From: Lumbricus terrestris
Lineage: Eukaryota > Annelida > Clitellata > Crassiclitellata > Lumbricidae
Assembly (NCBI GenBank): GCA_949752735.1
Contig: OX457052.1
Coordinates: 37,852,368-37,916,367, forward strand
DNA: 64,000 nt
Direction: 5' to 3'
Shown here: one piece after another, positions 43,646 through 55,510 of the stretch
Position numbering within the stretch: position 1 is the first letter of the stretch
Layout of the letters: the number at the start of each line of letters is the position of its first letter
Notes under the pieces: model-generated
Databases searched by the model: none
Seen by the model: only the letters and a program-made list of their open reading frames with translations
What the model was told of the DNA's origin: nothing
Program-made: the position numbers and the translations under genes

Positions 43646-44999
43646 TAAATTGTGTCTGTTGTGCCAATGTTAAATGTTTTATTTGATCATATTCCAACTC
43701 TATCGGTTTACATGTATCATCATTCTTTACTGGCAATTTATAGACGCGGCCAAAATCCTCATCTTCTTCCACGATCAATCCACACTTCATCGCTTTTGCA
43801 ACATATTTCCGTAATTTATTTACATGTACGATTCTCCTATTATTTTCACCCATGTCAACCAGATAAGAACTCTTAGATTTTCGTTTTAATATCATGCATG
43901 GACCGTGCCAACGTGAAAGTCATTTATTTGTTGATGTTGGATAAAGAACAACCACATTTTCACCAGGCTCGAAAGACTTATCTTTGGCCCGCTTGTTGTA
44001 CTGATTAATATATTGTTCTTGTTTTATCTGAGCATGCAAATCTGCGTTTTTTAATGCTGTCATCATATCTTCTTTCTACTTTTCCAGATATTTTATAGGT
44101 TTGTATCCCATCCCTGGTGGGCTCTCAATCTCGTTGGACCATGTTTCCTTGAGGATAGTTAATGGTCCACGTGGTAATCGTCCATAAACCAACTGACATG
44201 GCGATATCCCAGTTGTACAATTGGCCACTTCTCTCAAAGCCCACACTGCATAAGGCACTAATTTATGCCATTGTCTCGGATGTTTTTGTTATGTATATGA
44301 TATGATGCATCATTTTCTTTAGTGATTGATTCCATCTCTCCACCCCCCGCTCGCCTCCGGATGTCCGGGACTGGCAAACTTGGACTACAACCCATTAATT
44401 TAAGAAATTCCTGAGTTAAACGTGCAGTGAAATTACACCCCTGATCACTCGAAATAATGGCCGGAACACCGACATTGACAAACAGTTCCAGTAATGCATC
44501 ACAGACAGCTTTAGCCGTTAAAGTTTTCAACAGGAAAACGCTTGGAAAGCGCGTACACATATCCACTATGCAAAGAATATATTTGTGCCCCGCCGTCGAA
44601 GCAGGCTGAATCTCGCCGATTAAATCCATCTCGAGGTGGCGGAATGGAATATCCTCTCTCGGAATTGCACTGATGGGAACTCTATCAAGTGTTGTATTTC
44701 TCGCTTTCAACTGACAATCTTTACATGATTTACACCATTCCTGTATCTCTTTACGCATACCAGGCCACGCAAAGGACTGTTGTATTCTTTCACGCGTTTT
44801 ATCTTCACCAAAGTGACCTCCGAAAACAGATTCATGTGCTAAGTTTTTAATCTTGTCTTGTCTCTTTTGAGGTACAGCCAACTGGTACACCGTCTGTCCA
44901 GACACTGTTGCTTTCCTGTATAAGAATCCATTGTTAATGTAAAATTCTGCGTTGCCTTCCTTTGCCTTGTCAAACCACTTGATCAATGACTGGTCAGCT
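43614..44999 (-). pseudogene. Retrotransposon integrase (HHCC and DDE core), frameshifted
   Basis: The minus strand carries the zinc-binding HHCC region (HESVFGGHFGEDKTRERIQQ, then WCKSCKDCQ), the first catalytic Asp in HLEMDLIGE and the second in SSDQGCNFTA. The third residue lies in another frame (SPGHPEASG) after a frameshift near 44390. The C-terminal part continues at 44258-44076 (VWALREVANCTTGISPCQLV) and 43895-43614, where NNRRIVHVNKLRKYV marks the end of integrase. It would insert retroelement cDNA into chromosomes if intact. Confidence 0.88.
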
Positions 45000-45429
45000 T
45001 GTTGCAGCCTCGCAAACAACATGGAATCAGATACCACCTCAGACTGCTGTGGTTGTTCAGGTGTCAAAACATTAACCTCCTCAGCCTCTTTATTTCCTGT
45101 TTCCAAGTTGCTAAATAAATTTTCCAAATTCATTTCTTGTGTTGTTACATCATCTGCATCGTCAGTCTCTTGACTTACTTCCTTACTCACAGTCTGCTTA
45201 AGTTTCCTTGTTTGTGCTCGAGTCAACATATTCATTTGCATTTGAGCGTCATGTACCTCAATTTGTGGCAACGATTTTAACTCAGTAATAAGTTCAGGGT
45301 GTAACAAAAACATTTCCCTCCCTGACATATTTTCAACAACAGCACACACACACGACATGTATGGTCCAATGTTCATCAGTTTAGAACCGTCATCAGTATG
45401 GTCATTTGTTAACCTCAATTCCAGTTTAA

Positions 45430-45636
45430 CTAATTTTGCTAAAACAGGTTTTCCAGCTGCACATTGAAGTCTCACTTAACCCATTTCCTCAACAGGTAAT
45501 CCTTTGATTACTTCCTTGGACACCACGGAGATTTCTGTTCCAGAATCCACTAATGCTTTCACTTTCACTTTCTGACTATCATTTACCTTCAGTTCAATGT
45601 CCACATGTTGTAAGGTTGCCTTTTTCAGGACCACTT
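45430..45636 (-). pseudogene. Retrotransposon aspartic protease
   Basis: Minus-strand frame with VKALVDSGTEISVVSKEVI, the DSG active-site motif of retropepsins. Its upstream end is cut by the LINE insertion at 45637. The frame downstream (45475-45000) continues into a linker rich in Gln and acidic residues before integrase. Confidence 0.8.
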
Positions 45637-46345
45637 TATGTAATGTAATGTAATGCAATGTAATTGGAAATTTCTATAGCGCCGCTCACAACCAAGGCCA
45701 TTCAGTAGCGCTCCAAGTGCGATAACCTCTAGAGAAAAAATAGGTCTTAAGAAGAGAGAGAGATGTAGATAACGATCCTGAAAGTAGAGTCACACGCAGA
45801 GTGGAGGGAAGAGAATTCCACAAAGAGGGCCCAATGATGGTGAAGGATCGCGTTTGAGCAATAGTGGTCCTAGCTCTTGGAACAAACAAGTCAGCCCTGT
45901 CCAGAGAACGCAGAGGTCGATGAGAAGATGCTGATAGAGGAGAACGAATGAGATCACTGAGATACATCGGTGAAAGACCCAGTTTGGATTTGAGTACCAG
46001 AGAAAGGACTTTATATTGTATGCGGGCAGAGAGAGGAAGCCAATGTAGTTGGTTAATCATAAACGATGATAATATGAGAGTACTTAGGAAGGCGCGCAAT
46101 TAATCGAGCAGCAGCATTAAGGACAGACTGAATGGGAGATAGGCGGACCTTTGGAAGACCAATAAGAAGGGAGTTACAGTAATCAATTCTGGAACAGACA
46201 AATGCATGGACTGAAAGGGAGACAGATCTGCGAATGGACCTGAGACGACGGAGGTGAAAGTAAGAGGAGCGCGTAAGGTTGGTTACATGTGTTGAGAATG
46301 TCAGCGAGCAGTCAAGAGTGACACCTAGGTCACGAACTTTAGTCT
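45637..46345 (-). mobile_element. CR1/L2-type LINE inserted in the Gmr1-like element
   Basis: Minus-strand text: KVRDLGVTLDCSLTFSTHV, LRRLRSIRRSVSLSVHAFVC, SRIDYCNSLLIGLPKVRLSP, INQLHWLPLSARIQYKVLSL, LFVPRARTTIAQTRSFTIIG and PSLWNSLPSTLRV. It starts abruptly within the RT (5'-truncated) and ends with a (TAATG)n tail at 45637-45662. One of the best preserved LINE copies here, so relatively young, and younger than the Gmr1-like host. Confidence 0.9.
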
Positions 46346-46473
46346 GAAAACAATTCACACCCTTTTCTCCTTTCATCTTAATTACTTCCTGTTCTATCTT
46401 ATCCTCTTTTTCCAGAACACATTTCATTACAACCTTGGGTTGTGTTTCAAATTGCCTTTCTTCCTCAAATTTA

Positions 46474-47807
46474 CTAGTTGTAACAAAGGTCTGTCCATTT
46501 CATCCAATGCACATGCTCTGGAAGAGATTTCTTTGGCTGTCTTTTCACACATTGATTCATCAAATGAGAAGAAGAATTACACAAGAAACACCTCCTCTCG
46601 TTCTTCTCTGCAAAACCTTTCTTCACTTCCGGTTTGCTAAACTTGCTTCTATCCCAAGTCTTTTGCTTACCAAACGATCTTTCCTTCACAGCAGTATTAC
46701 CTTGCGCCGTACCTCGATACATAGCGCCATCTGTTTTTGGCTTATCAGAAGCAGGCTTAGGTAGTCCAACGTAACCAATGCGGTTATTTACATGTAAATC
46801 TGCTAAATCAGCTATAGCGTCAGATGTTAAACACTCAGTCCCCTCCTTCATCAGAACAAATTGCAAAGGGCCTGGAGACAACACTTCCTTCAGCCGATCA
46901 GCCACCATTAAATCACACAGTTTGCCATAATCTTGTTTTACATTTCGACTCCTCATATAGTAATTAAACAAATTCTTTAGTCTGGTGTTAAAAAGAGTGA
47001 ACGTCTCTTCTGGCAATTTTCTTGCCTCCAGAAACTTGGCCTGTACTCCCTCGGAGTTAATTTAAACTCCTTCAGCACAAATTTTTTGACAAGGTCATAA
47101 TTGTCATGTTCATGGTAATCCAATGTATTCAGTACAGCTCTGGCTTTGTAAGACTTCAACGGTAGTAACAATTTTACCCAATAGGCTTTCTCAACCTCAA
47201 AACTCTTAAAAGCATTTTGTACGCTTTCAAAGTACATTGGAATTTTAGTCAAATCCGTGGGCGTGCGAGGTAAAACATATTTCATCGCATCATCCAATTT
47301 CTTGATCTTACTCATAGGAGCCTCTTCCTCCTTCTCCTTCTTCTTCTTCGCTGCAGACATTTCTGCCTCCATCTTCTCCTGCTTTCTCTGTCTCTCCAAC
47401 CTGTCTGCCTCTATCTGCTTCAATTGTAATCTCTGAAAGTCTAATTCTTGTCTTCTCAGCTCCATTTCCTGTCTTCTCAATTCCATTTCTTTATCATCCT
47501 TCTCCCGTTTCCACGTCATCTCCTCTCTCATCCAATTCTCTTCTCTATCTTCGCTCCTCTGCGCACTTCCATATTCGTCCAACTGACTTGTCAACTCTTC
47601 AAATCGGGTTTCAACACCTTCGCCTTCCTCTCGCAGCCATTCATTTGCCATCTCCTCCAGCATTGCTTCTCTGTTCAACATTATCATCTCTTCCTCCACC
47701 CTTCCACACTCCACTAACTTCTGCCTCACTCTCTCAGTAGACATTTTCTTCAATAAAGCACACTTTGCACTCGACAAATGATCCATTCTGTCAATCGGTT
47801 TTGACAA
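46474..47807 (-). pseudogene. Gag of the Gmr1-like element, one frameshift
   Basis: The first frame (47807-46977) has a long charged coiled-coil-like region (ELRRQEMELRRQELDFQRLQ) followed by PRTPTDLTKIPMYFESVQN and KARAVLNTLDY, resembling the SCAN-like capsid region of Gypsy Gag. The second (47016-46474) continues with PEETFTLFNTRLKNLFNYYM and ends in a CCHC zinc knuckle CFLCNSSSHLMNQC. A frameshift near 47030 separates them. Confidence 0.85.
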
Positions 47808-48394
47808 TTAAACCAACAACATAATAAACTTTACATCAACAAAACCACTGTTTTGTAAATAGGCTATTACAAGAAAATGTATAAGCTTAAACTTATCTTT
47901 TCAACCAGAGTCTTCTCTTCTTGTCTTTGACGACCAACAGGAACAGTTGACCTTGACCCTTGTCGTAGCTCCGTCTCGTCCGAGAATCGACTTGACTTGT
48001 CCTTCGAATAGGATCGTCGTTGAACTAGTCCTCTGCTGCACTCCGGAATCGTCTATCTCCTTGGCTCCGCTTGTACGGTTGACGGGTCGTCTGCTTGACT
48101 TCATCTGTATCCTCTTGAATCAGCTTGGCCTCCAAGATAACGCCCACGTCAACAGAAGTTTAGACGAAGTGTTAGTCAGACCTAGATATGATCAGCCCTT
48201 CCAACACCCGTCAAACAACAACTGATTGACCACCACTGTCTGAGTTCGGCTCTGTGGCTCGTCCCACCCGACCACTCAGATAGACAACTTGTTAACTTTT
48301 AGCTGTCTCTCGTTACGTCAGCAAAACTCGCCGACGTTTCCTGCTGCTGCATGCCGTCTCCCTGTTATGCAATCAACGTGGCTGACACAATCAA

Positions 48395-48790
48395 ATCATA
48401 TTTTCATTTAAGACGCCTCAGAGTCATTCGTCGCTCTGTCTCCTCCTCCATCTTCACTACCTGAGTTCATGCTTTCATATGCTCTCGTATTGACTATTGC
48501 AATTCTCTTCTCATTGGTCTTCCTAAAGTTCGACTTTCACCGATTCAATCAGTTCTCAACTCAGCTGCTAGATTGATTGCCCGCCTTCCCAAGTACTCTC
48601 ACATCTCTACCTTTATGTTTGATGAACTTCATTGGCTTCCTCTACGTGCTCGCACACAGTTCAAGATCCTCACTCTGATCCTAAAGTCTCAACGGGGTCT
48701 TGCCCCAAAATATCTGACTAAAACCTTACTTCGTCCTCACTCAGCTTCCTCCCACCGTCCACTTCGCTCATCCAACAGACTTGACCTATT
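48395..48790 (+). mobile_element. CR1/L2-type LINE fragment (thumb and C-terminal blocks)
   Basis: Plus-strand SYFHLRRLRVIRRSVSSS, SRIDYCNSLLIGLPKVRLSP, RLPKYSHISTFMFDELHWLP and LRPHSASSHRPLRSSNRLDL, cut off at about 48790 by a G-rich Helitron-like segment. In opposite orientation to the LINE at 45637. Confidence 0.85.
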
Positions 48791-49062
48791 GGATGCAGGG
48801 AGATGAAGTGGGGGTGGGATGGAGAGGGTGGGTGGGAGGGGGTTGGGGTGGATGGGGTGGAGGTGGAATGGGATGGGAGGGGTTTGGGGTGGAAGGGTGG
48901 GGTGGATGGGTTGGGGTGGGGGTCGGATGGGGGTGGAAATTTTCGTGAAACCCAAATTTCTCGGGTCGCGTACCGGTAGAGGTCGGAGTGTGGTAGGGTG
49001 GGGTTGTGGCCGGAGCGGATCGAACCCTAAATTTCCCGGGCAACGCCGGGTACCCCAGCTAG
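48790..49062 (+). mobile_element. Helitron-like 3' end with GGGTGG minisatellite
   Basis: Ends CCCGGGCAACGCCGGG, TACCCCAGCTAG then T: a GC hairpin followed after a few bases by terminal CTAG. The interior is GGGGTGG/GGATGG repeats with the family sentence GAAACCCAAATTTCTCGGGT then CGCGTACCGGTAGAGGTCGG, shared with 57085-57130, 57210-57245 and 57555-57600. The plus strand is G-rich with many possible quadruplex runs. Confidence 0.7.
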
Positions 49063-49121
49063 TATCTAATATAAGTTAATCCAGCATATATATATATATA
49101 TATATATTGAACGACACGCCC

Positions 49122-49168
49122 CTGTCAGTTCATGTGTATACATAATATGTATACACATGAACTGACAG
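49122..49168. repeat. Perfect 47-bp palindrome next to (TA)n
   Basis: Two perfect 22-base inverted arms (left arm begins CTGTCAGTTCATGTGTATAC) around a 3-base centre AAT, just after a (TA)n run at 49085-49107. It lies at the junction between the Helitron-like end and the next LINE fragment. Confidence 0.95.
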
Positions 49169-49169
49169 T

Positions 49170-49715
49170 TTCTACCTTACCTTGAGCAATCTGGTCTCCT
49201 TCCTGCAAATCAATCTGGTTTTAGGGCTCACCATTCCACCGAGACTGCTCTCCTTTCTCTTCTATCTGAAATCTATTCTGCCGTTGATAGGTCTGAGCTC
49301 ACCCTATTGGCTCTTTATGATGTCTCTTCAGCCTTTGATATGGTTGATCACGATATCCTTCTCAAGTGTCTTGAGGCCTCCTATGGTGTTCAGGGCCTGC
49401 CCTTATCTTGGTTTCAGTCGTAGCCTACCTTTCTGAAAGAACCCAAATGATTATATCTGGTGACTCTCGAACCCAATGGGTTCATGCTAATCTGGGTGTT
49501 CCTCAAGGTTACGTTCTTGGGCCTCTCCTATTTATTCTTTACACGGCTGATATCTCTTCTCTTTTTCCGATCTGCAGTGCTGCTGACCATCTCTTTGCTG
49601 GTGATGTCCAGGCATTTTGTCCATGCTGCTTCTAGTTTGGCTTATCGAATCTCTCACTAATCATCTCCACTCATGGATGTCTTCCAATCGCCTTTCGCTT
49701 AATACTTCAAATTTT
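49170..49715 (+). mobile_element. CR1/L2-type LINE fragment (reverse transcriptase core)
   Basis: Plus-strand QSGFRAHHSTETALLSLLSE, LTLLALYDVSSAFDMVDHDI, LLKCLEASYGVQG, LSERTQMIISGDSRTQWVHA, NLGVPQGYVLGPLLFILYTA and LFAGDVQAF: fingers and palm of a LINE RT. The catalytic FADD box reads FAGD, an inactivating change, and one stop follows WFQS. Homology with copy A resumes immediately after, near 49715. Confidence 0.88.
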
Positions 49716-50133
49716 CAGTTGAAGCGACGAATATTAATGAGAGCGTGGAGGCCTCAGAAGTTAGAGAGCAGGCTACTTGCACTTTCAAGTCTTTACGAAA
49801 CTAAGATGAAAAATTTACTATTTATACATGTACATGCAAATGGCATTACTAAATACCTGTCTCAAGTAGGTCAACGAATTTCCTTGATCATATAGATATT
49901 CAACAGGATTGGGTATGCCAGAAAACCAGAAAACTGATAAATTTAATCCATCACCCATGTTATTATACAATCACGAATCGGCCATTCTGTCTCTGTCATT
50001 TCTCTCTCCATGTCTCTCTATTACTGCCTTGTACTTTTTCACACTCTCGTGTCACTCTACCGGTGTTTCTTTTGTATGTATCTTTTTTACCACAGTAACG
50101 AGTAGGTCTCATCATTGTTCTTCTTCCGTTTAG

Positions 50134-50445
50134 AGCCACTGAATCGACCAGAAAACTTGATGAGTTTCGTTGACACGAACACCACCGTCAGTTGCAAGTC
50201 TCCATTGAGAAACTGCGTCAATATGACCTGGAATCGAGAAGACACCATTTGGTTTGGACCTTACTTCTTTGAACTCAGAACCTTTGACTCGAATTTCACA
50301 GCTCGATGCATCGTGGAAAATACGTCTGTGGGATGTCAGTTAACTATCAGAAATCCCCAACTGGGCGACTCCGGACGCTTCCAGTGTCAACTTATGATCG
50401 GTGAAAGACTTTTTGAAGGAAGTGTTGCTAACCTTAAAGTGACCA
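50134..50445 (+). CDS. Ig-domain exon, class c, copy B
   Basis: A 312-base phase 1-1 exon with acceptor CTTCCGTTTAG and donor GTAAGT. One Ig domain: VSCKSPLRNC, MTWNRE, ARCIVENTSVGCQL and DSGRFQCQL. Homologue of 17018, keeping the unusual WN and the fifth Cys in ARCIVEN. Replacements cluster between FFE and ARC and in the F-G region. Intact. Confidence 0.9.
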
Positions 50446-50709
50446 GTAAGTGACACTAATTATTTTGTTTATTTCAGATGATTATTTTGCAAGTGATGCC
50501 GTTACTACATTTGATTTTCGGTTGTTGCACTTTATGTGCTGCAGCGGTAGCCTATAATAATCGCGAAATTTTATCCAAAGTGCTGCTTCTCGTCCGTGAG
50601 ACACGGTGAGAGTTCGATCAAATGGGTATTGACTTGAATGGGGTTTGTCTGCTGTGCGAGATTAATCATTTATGCTTAGCACTCATAGAAAAATTTCAAA
50701 ATTAGTTTT

Positions 50710-50850
50710 GGGGACCCCTTGGCGCATTGCATAGATCACTGTATGCAGATCAGCGGAGCTGAGTTCGATTACTGAAGTCACCGTTGGATAGACGTGCTTT
50801 GTAGGCTGCTATAAGGTCGCTGAAAATAGGGACCTAAGTCACCTAACAAG
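50710..50850 (+). mobile_element. tRNA-like SINE, copy B
   Basis: Paralogue of 18574-18715: GCAGATCAGCGGAGCTGAG, GAGTTCGATTACTG (B-box-like) and ATAGACGTGCTTTGTAGGCTG. Present in both duplication copies, so inserted before duplication. Confidence 0.6.
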
Positions 50851-51305
50851 GTTATTTTTAAAGAAGCATATCGATAATGAAAATGCTCGAACTCAGCTTA
50901 ATTTATCGCATGTTGTATATGGATGTAGGCCTATAGGCCCTAATTGAAATTGTATTCACACAGGAACTGAATTGAGAACAGAAATTATTTTGAAAACTGA
51001 ATTAGAAGCATAGCTGCAATTTTTGGAAGAACTGTAACTGAATTAGAACTGAAATGGAGGCCGTCCGAACTGAAACATAAGCAAAACGAAAATTATTTCC
51101 TGAAGTAAAATATCACAGTCTAATATTAGCGCCCTTCATCTGCAAGTTGTCTGTTCTGTTAGTAGTCAAGAATGAAGGTAATTAAGATAGCAGCGTGACT
51201 GTACACTGCAACCGGTTGCTGTCTGTTAACCGGATTGTTGAAAAACCGTCGTGGTGGATGTGATTGCGATGGTGGTAGTAACGGTGGTGGTGGCCGCTGT
51301 GATCT

Positions 51306-51672
<367 letters not shown>

Positions 51673-51829
51673 GAGAAGGAAGAAAGTGGGACAACGACGA
51701 AAAATACGAAGACACACAAGAAGGCGAAGGACATGTTGAAAGTGGAAGACGAGGAGAAGAAACCACGTAAAATTACGAGATGATGGTGCTGTTTTCAGTG
51801 TTTGAATTCAGCCTTTTTTCAATCTGACG

Positions 51830-52045
51830 TCTCTCTTTCGATGTGTCTGCATTTTGTCCGTCTGTCCTCTCTCCATCTCTCTATCTCTCTCTGAATCGAA
51901 GTCTCTCGCTGTCTCTCTATGTTTCTCGATGTCTCTGTCTCTCACTATGTATCTCTCTGTCTATGTCTCTCTGTCTCTCTGTCTGTCTGTCACTGCCTCT
52001 CTCTCTGTCTCTCTGTCTCTCTGTCTCTCTCTCTCTCTCCAGGTC
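51830..52045 (+). repeat. CT-rich (TCTC/TGTC) tract before class d acceptor, copy B
   Basis: About 200 bases of TCTC/TCTG units ending 37 bases before the class d exon; the counterpart of 19728-19915. It contains the candidate acceptor CTCTCTCCAG at about 52042, which is an alternative to the one I used at 52081. Confidence 0.85.
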
Positions 52046-52081
52046 TGAATTCTCTACACCTTGTTTTGATACATTATACAG

Positions 52082-52396
52082 CGCAAGAAGATGCACTACG
52101 GGGACCATCAGATGGTGTGAATATCGTTGGCCGATGGACTACCCTCACCTGCCTCTCTCCATTCGGAGACTGTCGCGGAATGAGTTGGTACAAAGACCGA
52201 CCCCAAACATATCGAGTTGATATTTTTAATGAAGAGAATGGCATCTCTCTCAGAGACAAATACATGGTGGAAAATTCCACAGAGGGTTGTCGTCTAACTA
52301 TAAAAAATCTTGATCTGACAGACACTGGATCTTATTTATGTCAAATTCAGGTGTCACAAATGGCAGTTGAAAAATCGGCTACCCTCCTTATAATCG
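52082..52396 (+). CDS. Ig-domain exon, class d, copy B
   Basis: A 315-base phase 1-1 exon with acceptor CATTATACAG and donor GTAAGT. One Ig domain: LTCLSPFGDC, MSWYKD, KYMVENSTEGCRL and DTGSYLCQI. Homologue of 19930. An upstream CTCTCTCCAG (52042) would add GLNSLHLVLIHYTAQ, which is also in frame; alternative 3' splice site choice is possible. Sequon NST beside the third Cys. Confidence 0.88.
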
Positions 52397-53363
52397 GTAA
52401 GTCATGACTTTGTCAGATTATTTAAACGCTGGTAATGAAACAAAAATTAAATAGGCCTACAACCAATTTGTTGAGGTTGAATGTGTTGAAATCCTTAATA
52501 CATCAGCACGACATTACCTTATGGTGTTGCCTCTGAATAGAATATTTTTAGTAGTAGTGGGCTATTATTACTATAGGGCACATCATTGAACTTGAAAGTG
52601 AGTGTCACTGGCCTTCTCTGCATTATTACAGGACACTTAACCTCTGCAATAAGGGCCCTAAATATGCTTCAAATGCGTCGAAAAATTTTAAAGTTGGGAA
52701 CAGTTTAACAGCTAAGTCTAGCTTAAATAGGTGTTTTTAGCTTAGTTAAGTTAGTTACCAAAATTAATAGCCAACTTTTAGTTCAACTTTTTATTTTATT
52801 TATTTAAGAAATAGTTGTAGTTAAAGTAATTTAACCAAGGAAATGAAATTAATCTGCACCAATTATTAGTTTAGTGCTCACCAATGGACTTTAGTGAGTA
52901 CAAAAACTTTTAAAGTGTCATCGAAATGAAAATAATCAAAATTCACTAGGCAATTATAGGCAATATGCAATGGGCAATAGACATGGATGGAATCACAAAG
53001 GAACTGTTTAAAAAACTTGCATTAGGCGTACTGTTACTAAGGCTATGTGCTATCTTGATACAGAAATCCAACAAGAGGAAGATATAGGAATAAACCGATA
53101 AAACTCATTTAATCAATATCGTAGTTTTATAAAAGTTTTGTCCGTGTTTTATTTCTTCCCAAAAAAGTCGTGTTTCTTTTTTAACAAAATTTTTCCTTCT
53201 CTAATTCGCTTTTTATTTTTATGTACCATTATTTTAGTTTTTTATTCAGTTTCCATAGTTTTTCGCATCTGTGATCAAATATTATTTATCCATAATAATC
53301 TGTCAGTCTTTCGGATCTCTTGTTCTCGAGTAGCCTAAGCATTATTAATGTTCTTCCGTTTAG
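52397..53363. other. Intron d-e, copy B
   Basis: Homologous to the intron of copy A from 20260 to 23484 minus the piggyBac (20350-21880) and hAT (22020-22833) insertions. It contains one GGCCTA insertion at 52454-52459 that copy A lacks. No gene. Confidence 0.75.
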
Positions 53364-53693
53364 CAAACCAGCAAGAAAACCCATTGGATGGACCTCATGA
53401 CTCTTTGAATTTTTTGGACGATACGGCTATCCTCACGTGCTTGTCACCGTTACGAAGCTGTGCCAAAATAAATTGGTATAAACGCATACCTGCACCGCAT
53501 ACAAGGACTAAATTAATTTTGATCAACGACCCATACTCGCCTCTAAGAGATGTATACGTCTTGGATGACGGTACTGGGGTGTGTCAGCTACTTATCAGAA
53601 ATGCTCAATTGAACGACACCGGATATTACACCTGTGAAATGGTAATTGGAAGTTCATCTTTTCCAGGAAAAAATGCACTCCTTACTGTGATAG
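53364..53693 (+). CDS. Ig-domain exon, class e, copy B
   Basis: A 330-base phase 1-1 exon with acceptor CTTCCGTTTAG and donor GTAAGT. One Ig domain: LTCLSPLRSC, INWYKR, YVLDDGTGVCQL (Val-Cys in place of the usual Gly-Cys) and DTGYYTCEM. The intact homologue of the broken exon at 23485; comparing the two identifies the GCCTA insertion there. Sequon NDT. Confidence 0.9.
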
Positions 53694-53779
53694 GTAAGTC
53701 GTTTTCCGTTTAGGAATATTTTCCAACGCAAATTATAAAAATCTATAAAAAGCAATTACAAACTGATATTTGCAGATAA

Positions 53780-54515
53780 GTATCGTTTCTGTTTTATCCA
53801 AAAAGTTATTAGGGGGCCTATAAGCCAACAATGCGTCCGGAAAATGTCACCCACTTTTTAAAATATGAAATAAATGGCAAATATTCATTGATTTTCAAAA
53901 TTCAAAAACCATGCTAATCCAAACATATTAGGCCACAAAATTATGACCTAGGCCTATAAAATTATAAGAAATCGACGGTTAAAAACGACGCCATAATCAA
54001 GTCACTAAACTACAAGTTTTAGGTTGAAATAAAACAATTAGGATATGGCGCTAAGCCAGAAAGGCAAAGTTTTTTTATTACGCTTTGTGTTAAGACAAGC
54101 ATTACGCACAAAAAAGTTATTTCAGAATTCCCGGCCAAGGGCTGGACATAGAAGCTTCTAAAATTTATTTAGCCTAGATTTAACTTGATCCTCTTTGCGT
54201 CGCGCGGCTTTGCCTCTTCCACGTGGCAATGAAAGGTCGGAAAGTGTTATATTCAAGCCGAGAAGATAGTCCACAGTCACATCAGATGGTGCGAGAAATC
54301 GTTCTTGAGGTTGACACTTCAAAAACTTCCATTCATGAAATGAGTTGTCCTTAACATCTGAAATATGGCGTAAATGACTTCGATATGACTTCGTTAGGCT
54401 ACTGTATGGCCTGAACTTTAATATTTTGACAAGTATTAGCTAATTATGTCAGAATTTAAAACGCTTTTGTATTACAAAAATCGATGAATAATTAGGCCTA
54501 CTATTTATTTTCATA

Positions 54516-54518
<3 letters not shown>
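53780..54518. other. Intron e-f, gene-free part
   Basis: AT-rich with several TAGGCCTA-type octamers (53945, 54492). Homology with copy A ends near 53780. No exon seen. Confidence 0.55.
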
Positions 54519-54547
<29 letters not shown>

Positions 54548-54605
54548 ACGACGACAATGACGATGACGATGATGATGAAGACGATGATGAAGAGGAGGAG
54601 GAGTA
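54519..54605. repeat. Short (GAT)n/(GAC)n tract
   Basis: GAT and GAC triplets followed by GAG triplets, about 270 bases upstream of the class f exon: the same arrangement as before exons at 3374, 19930, 40173 and 52082. Confidence 0.9.
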
Positions 54606-54877
54606 GGAGAAAAAGGAACATGAAGAGGACTGACGAGGAAAACGAGTTCGATGATGAAAGCGAGGTGAAGATGAAGAAGCATTCCATAACATTATGATCT
54701 ATTCAATCCACCAATTCATTGCGTCTGTCTGCCTTTGTGTCTGTCCTTCTTACTCTCCTGAACTTTATTGTCAACCTTTGTCTCTTTGCTGCTTGATTGT
54801 CTTAGATATGTATGAAATTTGTTTACGGAAGTCAGCCCTATTGATATCGAAATGCGAATTTCTCTACTTCCGTTTAG

Positions 54878-55207
54878 ATTCACAACAACGAAGCGGACTA
54901 GAAACGGTGTTGAATCTATCAAACAATTTCAGTGCTCCTGGTTACGATGTTTCCTTCACCTGCATTTCTCCATTAAGAAACTGTAGTGGGATAAATTGGT
55001 ACACAAGCGGACTAGCAAGATATCATTTCCCTATTTACAGGGGTGGCAATGTAGTTGATGACAGAAATAAATACATTGTTGGAGATTCCGCATCTGGATG
55101 CGAGTTAACTATCAGGAATGTTGATAAGAACGACAGCGCAGAAGTGTCTTGTGAAATAGTGATTGCACTGAGAACTTTCCAAAAGTTTGCTCGCCTTTAT
55201 GTAGTCG
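54878..55207 (+). CDS. Ig-domain exon, class f
   Basis: A 330-base phase 1-1 exon with acceptor CTTCCGTTTAG and donor GTAAGT. One Ig domain: FTCISPLRNC, INWYTS, KYIVGDSASGCEL and DSAEVSCEI (the usual Gly after Asp is replaced). Closest in wording to the exon at 3374 (YIVG/YTVG, GCEL, NVD, CEIVI). No counterpart follows class e in copy A. Sequons NLS, NFS, NCS and NDS. Confidence 0.88.
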
Positions 55208-55408
55208 GTAAGTTATGTCAGAATATTTGCAGTGATAATCTTTCAGTAGCAATTTGAGATAGATTTGAAAAGCATGATTTTTCCTAAATAAGCATTGTTG
55301 TACCTGTTATTCCTTTGTTGTACCATAGTTGTTATTCATTCTTGTACCAATGTTATTCGTACCACGGATGATTGTGTTGTAAGTTTATTAATCGATAATT
55401 AATTATTT

Positions 55409-55510
55409 GGGAGCGGCGGCACTTTGGATAACAGAGGCATGGAGATCAGTGGAGCTGAGTTCGTTTCCCAAAGCTCCCGTGGAATAGACGTGCTTTGTAG
55501 GCTGCTATTA
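55409..55510 (+). mobile_element. tRNA-like SINE, third copy
   Basis: GGAGATCAGTGGAGCTGAG, GAGTTCGTTTCCC and ATAGACGTGCTTTGTAGGCTG, matching the SINEs at 18574 and 50710. It lies outside the duplicated unit, so it is an independent insertion of the family. Confidence 0.6.

Larger units (their letters stand above)
43085..48389 (-). mobile_element. Gmr1-like Ty3/Gypsy retrotransposon (integrase before RT), disrupted
   Basis: Reading the minus strand from about 48389 down: possible LTR/leader, Gag (47807-46474), protease (45650-45440), integrase (44870-43614), then the start of a Gypsy-type reverse transcriptase (43645-43119). In ordinary Ty3/Gypsy elements integrase follows RNase H; integrase upstream of RT is the Gmr1 arrangement. 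A CR1/L2-type LINE is inserted between Gag and protease (45637-46345), and the RT core and RNase H are deleted. It lies in intron b-c of copy B and is absent from copy A. Not active. Confidence 0.85.
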
